Shown here: positions 1-5,478 of the stretch, in pieces
Position numbering within the stretch: the stretch's first letter is position 1
Layout of the letters: each line of letters opens with the position of its first letter
NCBI GenBank assembly: GCA_017882945.1
Contig: JADGON010000444.1
Location: 1-6,665 of the forward strand
Direction: 5' to 3'
Length of the DNA: 6,665 nt
From: Acidimicrobiia bacterium
GTDB lineage: Bacteria; Actinomycetota; Acidimicrobiia; IMCC26256; JAENVU01
Notes under the pieces: generated by a model
The model's input: only the letters and a program-made list of their open reading frames with translations
Databases searched by the model: none
Told to the model about the DNA's origin: nothing
Position numbers and translations under genes: made by a program

Positions 1-785
1 CCATCGTCGCCCGCAACCTGGGCCGCGCGACCTCGGGTCGATTGCAGGGCCGGGCGCTGCAACGGGCGGTCTCGGACACGTTCGCTTCGTACGGTCGCTA
101 CTGGCTCGAGCTGTTCTGCCTCCCGCGTGACGCCCGCCACTCGGTCGAGCCCCGATTCGATGCCGACGGCTGGGCACACATCGAGGACGCGATCGCCGCG
201 GGCTCGGGGGTCATCCTCGCGTTGCCGCACCTCGGTGGGTTCGACTTCGCGGCCGCCTGGCTCGCCGGGCGCGGGGTGGCGCCGACGGTCGTCGTCGAGC
301 CGGTGAATCCTCCCGAGCTGTTCGAGTGGTTCGCCGGCGTGCGCGAAGCGATCGGCATGGAGGTCGTGCCGCTCGGTCCCGACGCGGGTTCCGCCGTGTT
401 GCGGGCGTTGAAGGCGAACCGGGTGGTCTGTTTGATCTGTGACCGTGACCTGGCCGGTGACGGGGTAGAGGTGGACTTCTTCGGTGAGCGCACGACGTTG
501 CCCGCCGGTCCGGCGACCCTGGCCCTGCGCACCGGCGCGGCGTTGATCCCGGCGGGCGTGTACTTCCGCCCGCGCGGTGGGCACTACGCGAAGATCGGGC
601 CTCCGTTGTCAGTGCAGCGCGAGGGCCGGCTGCGCGACGATGTCGGTCGTGTCACTCAAGAGCTCGCCCTTCGCTTCGAGGAGCTCATCCGCATGGCCCC
701 CGAGCAGTGGCACCTGATGCAGCCCAACTGGCCGTCCGATCGCGCTCGCAGCGCGGCCGATTGCGGCGACGGGCGTACGGCGTGA
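1..785 (+). CDS. patA: Phosphatidylinositol mannoside acyltransferase, PatA type (5' end missing)
   Basis: Membrane-associated acyltransferase of the LpxL/HtrB (lysophospholipid acyltransferase-like) family. In actinobacteria PatA transfers a fatty acyl chain from acyl-CoA to a mannose of phosphatidylinositol mannoside on the cytoplasmic face. The frame is open to the left edge: the codons before the TTG at 42 read I-V-A-R-N-L-G-R, which continues the family's N-terminal region, so 42 is not a real start and probably about 40 residues lie outside the window. About 260 codons are visible. The catalytic HX4D motif is H-L-G-G-F-D, with His at 228-230 and Asp at 243-245. Further family blocks are C-D-R-D-L, then D-F-F-G-E followed by L-P-A-G-P-A, and a C-terminal Q-W-H-L-M-Q-P-N-W-P. 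The stop overlaps the GTG of the next gene, a PimA-like enzyme, which supports PatA over a lipid A-type acyltransferase. Family assignment is firm; exact acceptor is inferred from context. Confidence 0.9.
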   Translation, partial: IVARNLGRATSGRLQGRALQRAVSDTFASYGRYWLELFCLPRDARHSVEPRFDADGWAHIEDAIAAGSGVILALPHLGGFDFAAAWLAGRGVAPTVVVEPVNPPELFEWFAGVREAIGMEVVPLGPDAGSAVLRALKANRVVCLICDRDLAGDGVEVDFFGERTTLPAGPATLALRTGAALIPAGVYFRPRGGHYAKIGPPLSVQREGRLRDDVGRVTQELALRFEELIRMAPEQWHLMQPNWPSDRARSAADCGDGRTA

Positions 786-1864
786 GGGTCTCCCTCATCT
801 CGCCGTACTCGCTGTCGGCACCCGGCGGTGTCCAGGGTCAGGTGCTCGGGCTGGCGCGTGCGCTGCGCACGCTCGGAGTCGACGCCCGCGTCATCGGCCC
901 CTGTGACGGTCCGCCTCCGGAGCCGGGGGTCACGTCGGTCGGTCCGAGCGTCCGGTTCGTCAGCAACGGCTCGATCTCGCCCATGGCCCAGGCCCAGAAG
1001 CTCGCGTCGGAGCGCACGCTCGAAGCGTTGCGCAGCTTCCGGCCCGATGTCGTGCACCTGCACGAGCCGCTCGTGCCCGGCCCGACCGGCGCGGCGCTGC
1101 TCGGTGCCGATGCCGCAAAGGTCGGGACGTTCCACGCGGCGGGGGAGGACGGTCACCCGGCGTACCGCGCGTTGAAGAAGGTCGCAGTGAGTGCGGCCCG
1201 CCAGCTCACGATCCGCACCGCCGTCTCCGCGGACGCGCGCCGGATGGCCGAAGAGGCGCTCGGTGGCTCGTACATCGTGCTGCCCAACGGGGTGGACGTG
1301 GACCTGTTCGCCAAGGCGGACCCGACGCCGACCGTGCGTCCGGTCGTGCTGTTCATCGGGCGCCACGAGCCGCGCAAGGGACTCGCCGTGCTGCTCGATG
1401 CCTGGGCCGGCCTCGACCGCGACGCGGTGCTCTGGGTCACGAGTGACGGGCCCGAGACCCGCGCGCTGCGAGATCGGCGCACGCCGAACGTCGAGTGGCT
1501 CGGGCGCATCACGGATCACGAGAAGGCCGCCCGGCTCAAAGCGGCGACCGTCTTCTGCGCCCCGGCGCTGGGTCAGGAGTCGTTCGGGATCGTGCTGCTC
1601 GAGGCGATGGCTGCGGGCACTGCCGTCCTCGCGTCCGACATCCCCGGGTACGCGAACGTCGCGCGTCGCGACAAAGAGGCGCTCCTGGTCCCGCCGGGGG
1701 ATCCCGAAGCGCTGCGCGCGGGACTGCGCCGCATCCTCGACGCCGACGCGCTGCGCAGCGACCTGGTCGGGGCGGGAGAGCAGCGGGCGATGGAGTTCTC
1801 CCTGGCCCGGGTGGCCGAGCGGTACCTCCCGGTGTACGAAACCGCGATCGCGGTCGCGACCTAG
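782..1864 (+). CDS. pimA: GT4 glycosyltransferase, PimA-type phosphatidylinositol mannosyltransferase
   Basis: Probable GDP-mannose-dependent enzyme that adds the first mannose to phosphatidylinositol at the inner face of the membrane. The start is GTG 782, which overlaps the previous TGA as GTGA and gives the N-terminus M-R-V-S-L-I-S-P-Y-S; longer in-frame versions from 707 only run back into patA. The 360 residues show the two-domain GT-B fold: P-G-G-V-Q at 14-18 (the glycine loop), T-F-H-A at 116-119 with His118 aligning with the functional His118 of mycobacterial PimA, G-R-H-E-P-R-K-G at 193-200 (nucleotide-sugar phosphate contacts), and the EX7E motif Glu266-Glu274 within E-S-F-G-I-V-L-L-E. 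It is somewhat shorter than mycobacterial PimA, lacking a C-terminal tail. The basic helix that mycobacterial PimA uses to touch the membrane is poorer in Arg/Lys here (residues 70-85). A PimB'-like or other GT4 lipid glycosyltransferase is possible, but the PatA neighbour favours PimA. Confidence 0.87.
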   Translation: MRVSLISPYSLSAPGGVQGQVLGLARALRTLGVDARVIGPCDGPPPEPGVTSVGPSVRFVSNGSISPMAQAQKLASERTLEALRSFRPDVVHLHEPLVPGPTGAALLGADAAKVGTFHAAGEDGHPAYRALKKVAVSAARQLTIRTAVSADARRMAEEALGGSYIVLPNGVDVDLFAKADPTPTVRPVVLFIGRHEPRKGLAVLLDAWAGLDRDAVLWVTSDGPETRALRDRRTPNVEWLGRITDHEKAARLKAATVFCAPALGQESFGIVLLEAMAAGTAVLASDIPGYANVARRDKEALLVPPGDPEALRAGLRRILDADALRSDLVGAGEQRAMEFSLARVAERYLPVYETAIAVAT

Positions 1865-1869
1865 GACCG

Positions 1870-2826
1870 ATGCACCCGCACGAGCTGGCTCTGGACATCG
1901 CGGCGCGGGTGCACGACGCCGTCGTGCCGCACCTCGGGACGTCCGAAGCGCGCGTCAAGGTGGGCGACGCGCCCGGTGGGGACGCAACGCTCGCGATCGA
2001 CGAGGTCGCGGAGACCGTGGTCGAGGCGCGCGCCGCGGCCGAGGGCGACATCGCGTTCTACTCCGAGGACCGCGGCCTGGTCCGGTTCGGGACGCCGCGC
2101 GCGATCCTCGTCATCGATCCGGTCGACGGCACCCGCCCCGCCGCCGCGGGCCTCGAATCCTGCTGCGTCTCGATTGCGGTCGTGCCGGCTGACGAGGCGG
2201 CAACGCTCGGCGACGTGTCGTTCGGCATCGTGCACGAGCTCAAGACCGGGCAGCGGTTCATCGCCGAGCGCGGCGCGGGCACGCGCGTCGAAGCCGCGGA
2301 CGGCACCGCGATGCCGGTGTCGCTGTCTGCGAACACGGATCTCGACGCACTGTTCTGGACTGCAGGGTTGCGCGGGCGCCCCTCGCTGCCGATGACCGTT
2401 GTGCTCGAGGAGCTGGTCGACCGATCGGGGATGCGCGGTGGGTACTTCGACCTCGGGTCGGCGACCTTCAACATCACCCGGATCGTGTCCGGCCAGCTCG
2501 ATGCCTACGTCGACGTGGGACGGCGGGTGCTCGACGAGTTCCCCGAGACCGAGCCCGCGTTCCTGGCCGTGGGCGACGGCAACGTCTGCACCAACTTCCC
2601 CTACGACGTCGCGGCCGCGGCGCTGATCCTGTCCGAGGCCGGCGGGGTGATCACCCACGCCGACGGACGGTCGCTGGCGACTCACCCGGCCGTGGGATCG
2701 GGCCGGGCCGAGGGTCTCGCCGTCCTGGCCGCCGCTTCGCCCGAGCTGCACGCCTTGCTGCTCGAGGCGGTCGACCGGGGAATGACCCACCTCGGATCGT
2801 GGTTCGCAGCGCAAAGGGGTGTCTGA
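1870..2826 (+). CDS. Inositol monophosphatase-superfamily phosphatase
   Basis: Mg2+-dependent, lithium-sensitive-type phosphomonoesterase of the IMPase/FBPase superfamily, 318 residues from ATG 1870. The ATG lies five bases after the pimA stop, with a weak AGGA (1863-1866), so translation is probably coupled. The longer frame back to 1495 is only pimA read in another frame. Metal-site motifs are visible: G-D-A-T at 37-40 leading to Asp44, Glu66 in Y-S-E-D, D-P-V-D-G-T at 83-88, and a C-terminal Y-D-V-A-A-A-A followed by L-S-E-A-G-G (Asp246 as metal ligand). It departs from typical inositol monophosphatases: the DGT is followed by R-P-A-A-A-G rather than the usual x-N-F/Y, and the usual W-D of the last motif is Y-D. 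Substrate is therefore open. Candidates are inositol 1-phosphate, phosphatidylinositol phosphate, fructose 1,6-bisphosphate or another sugar phosphate. Its place after patA-pimA suggests a phosphoinositide substrate (inference). Confidence 0.88.
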   Translation: MHPHELALDIAARVHDAVVPHLGTSEARVKVGDAPGGDATLAIDEVAETVVEARAAAEGDIAFYSEDRGLVRFGTPRAILVIDPVDGTRPAAAGLESCCVSIAVVPADEAATLGDVSFGIVHELKTGQRFIAERGAGTRVEAADGTAMPVSLSANTDLDALFWTAGLRGRPSLPMTVVLEELVDRSGMRGGYFDLGSATFNITRIVSGQLDAYVDVGRRVLDEFPETEPAFLAVGDGNVCTNFPYDVAAAALILSEAGGVITHADGRSLATHPAVGSGRAEGLAVLAAASPELHALLLEAVDRGMTHLGSWFAAQRGV

Positions 2827-2843
2827 CCCCGCCCGCAGAGGTC

Positions 2844-2863
2844 CCGGGCCTACGATGGCCCGG
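2844..2863 (+). promoter_or_regulatory. GC dyad around a TACGAT hexamer: candidate lemA promoter or terminator hairpin
   Basis: In the 63-base gap before lemA, CCGGGCC (2844-2850) and GGCCCGG (2857-2863) are perfect reverse complements separated by exactly TACGAT (2851-2856). TACGAT fits the actinobacterial -10 pattern TAnnnT. Seven bases after it comes an A (2864), a plausible transcription start giving a short leader that contains the lemA ribosome binding site. I see no convincing -35 at 16-18 bases upstream. Read as RNA from the upstream operon, the same bases form a 7-bp hairpin with a 6-base loop and no following U tract. Both readings remain possible. Confidence 0.4.
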
Positions 2864-2876
2864 AGATCTCCCAACC

Positions 2877-2881
2877 AGGAG
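2877..2881 (+). promoter_or_regulatory. Ribosome binding site of lemA
   Basis: AGGAG lies eight bases before the TTG at 2890. It decides in favour of this unusual start: no in-frame ATG or GTG nearby gives a better N-terminus, and the TTG places the hydrophobic segment at the extreme N-terminus as is usual in LemA. Confidence 0.75.
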
Positions 2882-2889
2882 TCCCCGTC

Positions 2890-3453
2890 TTGACCATCGC
2901 CATCATCGTCGTCGTCGTCCTCGTGGTGCTGATCGCGTTGTCCGTGGTCCTCACGTACAACCGGCTCGTCCGCACCCGCAACCAGATCGACAACGCGTAC
3001 TCCCAGATCGACGTCCAGCTGAAGCGTCGCTACGACCTGATCCCGAACCTCGTGGAGACGGTCAAGGGCTATGCCGCGCACGAGAAGTCGACCTTCGAAG
3101 CCGTCACCAACGCGCGTGCGAACGCGATCCAGGCCCAGGAGGCCGGCTCGCCCGCGCAACAGGCGCAGGCGGAGAACGCGCTGAGCGGCACGCTCAAGTC
3201 GCTGTTCGCGGTCGCAGAGCAGTACCCGGACCTCAAGGCGAACCAGAACTTCCTGAACCTCCAGGAGGAGCTGACCTCGACCGAGGACCGGATCGCCTAC
3301 GCGCGGCAGTTCTACAACGACAGCGTCCTGGGCTACAACAACCGGATCCAGTCCTTCCCGGGCAACCTGCTCGCGGGCGCGTTCAACTTCACCCACCGCG
3401 AGTACTTCGAGGGTGACCCCGAGGCGACAGGCCCGGTCAAGGTCCAGTTCTAG
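2890..3453 (+). CDS. lemA: LemA family membrane-anchored protein
   Basis: LemA proteins are widespread, small, N-terminally anchored membrane proteins with a helical-bundle outer domain. Their biochemical role is not established, and they are often encoded next to HtpX-type proteases or TPM-domain proteins. The 187-residue product starts at TTG 2890. It has one strongly hydrophobic Val/Ile/Leu segment at about 3-22 and then the family hallmark N-Q-I-D-N-A-Y-S-Q-I-D-V-Q-L-K-R-R at 31-47, continuing as Y-D-L-I-P-N-L-V-E-T-V-K at 48-59. A glutamine/alanine-rich helical stretch spans about 80-100. The second conserved block is T-E-D-R-I-A-Y-A-R-Q-F-Y-N at 131-143, then N-R-I-Q-S-F-P at 151-157. 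Length is normal for the family. The next gene, htpX, starts 26 bases after the stop, and lemA-htpX is a common pair, so the two are probably co-transcribed. Identification is firm; function beyond envelope association is unknown. Confidence 0.95.
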   Translation: MTIAIIVVVVLVVLIALSVVLTYNRLVRTRNQIDNAYSQIDVQLKRRYDLIPNLVETVKGYAAHEKSTFEAVTNARANAIQAQEAGSPAQQAQAENALSGTLKSLFAVAEQYPDLKANQNFLNLQEELTSTEDRIAYARQFYNDSVLGYNNRIQSFPGNLLAGAFNFTHREYFEGDPEATGPVKVQF

Positions 3454-3472
3454 GACCCTCGGGTCCAGAGGG
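3453..3472 (+). repeat. Two mutually exclusive small hairpins before htpX
   Basis: Between the lemA stop and the htpX start, GGACCC (3453-3458) is the reverse complement of GGGTCC (3461-3466). In RNA this can form a 5-bp stem closed by a CUCG loop. The overlapping CCCTC (3456-3460) can instead pair with GAGGG (3468-3472), which is the core of the htpX ribosome binding site AGAGGG (3467-3472, seven bases before ATG 3480). The two foldings cannot coexist: one leaves the binding site free, the other masks it. The pairing is seen directly; any regulatory role is a guess. Confidence 0.4.
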
Positions 3473-3479
3473 CACTGTC

Positions 3480-4400
3480 ATGGGGATGTACGAGCAAATC
3501 GCGCGCAACAAACGGCGCACTTTCGTGATGCTGGCGGCCTTCGTGCTGCTGATCGCCCTGGTGGCCGTCGCCCTCGGGTTCCTGTTCCAGGCGGGAGTCG
3601 CGATCGTCCCGATCGCGATCGTCATCGCGATCGCACTGGCGTGGGGCTCGTACTTCTACTCCGACAAGGTCGCGCTGGCGGCGAGCCGGGCACGGCCCGC
3701 CGACGGACCGGAGTACCGGCGGTACCACAACCTCGTGGAGGGTCTGATCATCGCCGCCGGGCTGCCCAAGCCCCGGCTCTACGTGGTCGACGACCCCGCC
3801 CCGAACGCGTTCGCGACCGGTCGCAACCCGAAGCACGCGGCGCTGGCCGTCACCACGGGGCTGCTCGAGAAGATGAACCGGGTGGAGCTCGAAGGCGTGA
3901 TCGCCCACGAGCTCAGCCACGTCAAGAACTACGACATCCTCGTGACGACGGTGGCGGTCACCGCGGTCGGCGCGGTGGCATTGATGGCCGACCTGGGCCT
4001 GCGGTTCCTGTGGTTCGGGGGCCGGACCGGGCGCCGGGACAACAACGACTCCGGGCCCATCGGGCTGATCCTCGTCATCCTCGCGTTCGCGCTGTTGATC
4101 CTCGCCCCGTTCGCCGCGCAGCTGATGCAGTTCGCCATGAGCCGCCGGCGCGAGCTGCTGGCCGACGCCTCCGGGGTGCAGCTCACCCGATACCCGCCGG
4201 GCCTCATCTCCGCGCTCGAGAAGCTGCAGGACGACCAGGCGGTCGTGCATCACGCCACCCGGGCCACCGCGCAGATGTGGATCGAGCAGCCGCTCGACCG
4301 TAGCCAGGAGAAGAAAGGGGCACGAGGTTCGTGGCTCAACAGGGCGTTCGACACGCATCCACCGCTCGACGAGCGGATCGCCGCGCTCAAGGCCATGTGA
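3480..4400 (+). CDS. htpX: HtpX-type membrane zinc metalloprotease (M48B)
   Basis: Integral-membrane protease that degrades misfolded or damaged membrane proteins. The 306 residues from ATG 3480 have two N-terminal membrane segments (about 14-36 and 38-60), the catalytic HEXXH at 143-147 (H-E-L-S-H), and two further hydrophobic segments (about 153-172 and 194-216). S-R-R-R-E-L-L-A-D-A follows at 221-230, with Glu225 as the expected third zinc ligand, and the C-terminus carries the family motif T-H-P-P-L-D-E-R-I at 292-300. All catalytic residues are present, so the enzyme should be active. ATG 3480 has AGAGGG at a good distance; a second ATG at 3486 would give the N-terminus M-Y-E-Q-I-A-R-N typical of homologues and cannot be excluded. 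The gene follows lemA closely, and its stop overlaps the GTG of the lipoprotein gene, so the three probably form one envelope operon. Confidence 0.95.
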   Translation: MGMYEQIARNKRRTFVMLAAFVLLIALVAVALGFLFQAGVAIVPIAIVIAIALAWGSYFYSDKVALAASRARPADGPEYRRYHNLVEGLIIAAGLPKPRLYVVDDPAPNAFATGRNPKHAALAVTTGLLEKMNRVELEGVIAHELSHVKNYDILVTTVAVTAVGAVALMADLGLRFLWFGGRTGRRDNNDSGPIGLILVILAFALLILAPFAAQLMQFAMSRRRELLADASGVQLTRYPPGLISALEKLQDDQAVVHHATRATAQMWIEQPLDRSQEKKGARGSWLNRAFDTHPPLDERIAALKAM

Positions 4401-5422
4401 CCCGGGCGGCGTTCGCCGCCGTTACAGCCCTTGCGCTGGTGGTCTCGGCGTGCAGCGGGGGAGACGGCAAGGCCGCCAAGAAGACCACGCCCTCGTCGAC
4501 AGCCAAGCGCGCGGCTGCGCCGGTCGCGCCGCTGACCGGCCTACCGGATCCGAGCGGTGTGGCTCAGACCCGACCCGTGCTCAGCGTCAAGGTCGAGAAC
4601 ACGCCTGACGCGCGACCGCAGTCGGGTCTCGAGCACGCCGACATCGTGTGGGACGAAGTGGTCGAGGGCCAGATCACCCGGCTGCTCGCGATGTTCCAGT
4701 CCCAGTCCGCGGACGTCGTCGGCCCGATCCGCTCCGTGCGGTTGACGGACCCGCTCATCGTCTGGCCGGTCGGCGGGATCTTCGCGTACTCGGGTGGGGC
4801 GAAGTACGCGCTCAACGCGATCGACGCCGCGCCGGTCACGCTGGTCGACGAGAGCAAGGCCGGCGCGGCGATGTTCCGCGACCGTTCGCGGACCGCTCCG
4901 CACAACCTGTTCGGGAAGCCCGACGCGCTCTGGGCGATCGGTGGCAAGCCGGTGCCGCCGCCGCCACTGTTCCAGTACCTCTCGGCGGGGAAGGCGCCGA
5001 CCGGCACCGCGGCGACCGCGGTGACCATCGCATTTCGCGGTGAGTACGCCGTCGGCTACACGTGGGACGCGGCGTCGGGCACGTGGTTGCGCACGACGGC
5101 CGGGCGTCCGTTCGTGGGCCGGTCGGGCGTGCAGATCGCGCCCAAGAACGTCGTCGTGCTCCCCGTGACCTACAAGGGCGGGCTGGGTGAGATCGGCGCC
5201 GAGGCAGAGCTCATCGGCCAGGGGAGCGTGACGGTCCTGAGCGGGGGCACCGTGACGCGGGGGACCTGGGTGCGGCCGGACAAGACCCGGCCGATGCGGC
5301 TGCAGACGACGGACGGAAAGCCGATCCGGTTGGCTCCCGGCAGCACCTGGGTCGAGCTGCCCGACGTGTCGTACGCGGTCAACGTCGTCTCGCCGCCGCC
5401 ACCCCCGACCCCCACCGGGTAG
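4397..5422 (+). CDS. DUF3048 (YerB-like) lipoprotein
   Basis: Predicted exported lipoprotein of 341 residues. The start is GTG 4397, overlapping the htpX stop (GTGA). It gives a compact lipoprotein signal: M-T-R, a hydrophobic core at about 4-16, and the lipobox V-S-A-C with the lipidated Cys at 19. The longer frame from 4331 would run back into htpX and bury the signal. After a Lys/Thr/Ala-rich linker (about 20-44), the DUF3048 N-terminal domain begins at P-L-T-G-L-P (45-50) and includes V-K-V-E-N (64-68), A-R-P-Q-S-G-L (72-78), A-D-I-V-W-D-E (81-87) and G-P-I-R-S-V-R (109-115). The DUF3048 C-terminal domain covers about 205-330, and the protein ends in a proline run (333-337). The family, which includes B. 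subtilis YerB, has no established activity that I know of. Overlap with htpX suggests co-expression and an envelope role. A non-lipidated secreted form is unlikely given the lipobox. Confidence 0.9.
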   Translation: MTRAAFAAVTALALVVSACSGGDGKAAKKTTPSSTAKRAAAPVAPLTGLPDPSGVAQTRPVLSVKVENTPDARPQSGLEHADIVWDEVVEGQITRLLAMFQSQSADVVGPIRSVRLTDPLIVWPVGGIFAYSGGAKYALNAIDAAPVTLVDESKAGAAMFRDRSRTAPHNLFGKPDALWAIGGKPVPPPPLFQYLSAGKAPTGTAATAVTIAFRGEYAVGYTWDAASGTWLRTTAGRPFVGRSGVQIAPKNVVVLPVTYKGGLGEIGAEAELIGQGSVTVLSGGTVTRGTWVRPDKTRPMRLQTTDGKPIRLAPGSTWVELPDVSYAVNVVSPPPPPTPTG

Positions 5423-5439
5423 CGCAGGTCCAGTATTCC

Positions 5440-5478
5440 TTGCGGGCCTCGCGAGAGGCGGCCGGTAGACTGTGTCCC
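5440..5478 (+). promoter_or_regulatory. Probable leaderless pdxS promoter with a dyad in its spacer
   Basis: TAGACT (5466-5471) matches the actinobacterial -10 pattern TAnnnT, and exactly seven bases later comes the A of the pdxS ATG (5479). That is the spacing of leaderless promoters, where transcription starts at the start codon. There is no ribosome binding site at normal distance before the ATG, which agrees. TTGCGG (5440-5445) is a possible -35 at a long 20-base spacing. The spacer opens with GCCTC-GCGA-GAGGC (5446-5459), a 5-bp perfect inverted repeat around a GNRA-type tetraloop. It may be an operator or a weak hairpin ending the upstream operon; no T run follows it. Confidence 0.6.

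Noticed and set aside
707..781. N-terminal extension of PimA
   Set aside because: It lies inside the conserved C-terminus of PatA and precedes the canonical GT4 N-terminus that begins at GTG 782.
656..1519. 287-codon open frame on the - strand opposite pimA
   Set aside because: Arg-rich shadow of the PimA-type gene without motifs; the sense frame has all catalytic residues.
1495..1869. N-terminal extension of the phosphatase
   Set aside because: It overlaps the catalytic C-terminal domain of PimA in another frame; the superfamily N-terminus begins naturally at ATG 1870.
1861..3396. Long open frame of 511 codons on the - strand across the phosphatase and lemA
   Set aside because: It is antisense to two well-recognised genes, is rich in Arg, Asp, Gly and Val in low-complexity fashion (the Asp run mirrors the poly-Val segment of LemA), and shows no family motif. 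Such shadows are common at high GC.
3599..3634. Cluster of CGATCG repeats within htpX
   Set aside because: It encodes the alternating Ile/Ala/Val of a membrane segment using GC-rich codons (ATC, GCG, GTC), so protein sequence explains the repetition.
3450..4358. 302-codon open frame on the - strand opposite htpX
   Set aside because: It mirrors htpX exactly, has low-complexity composition and no recognisable domain.
4331..4396. N-terminal extension of the DUF3048 lipoprotein
   Set aside because: It would overlap the conserved htpX C-terminus and move the lipoprotein signal to the interior; GTG 4397 gives a proper signal and lipobox.
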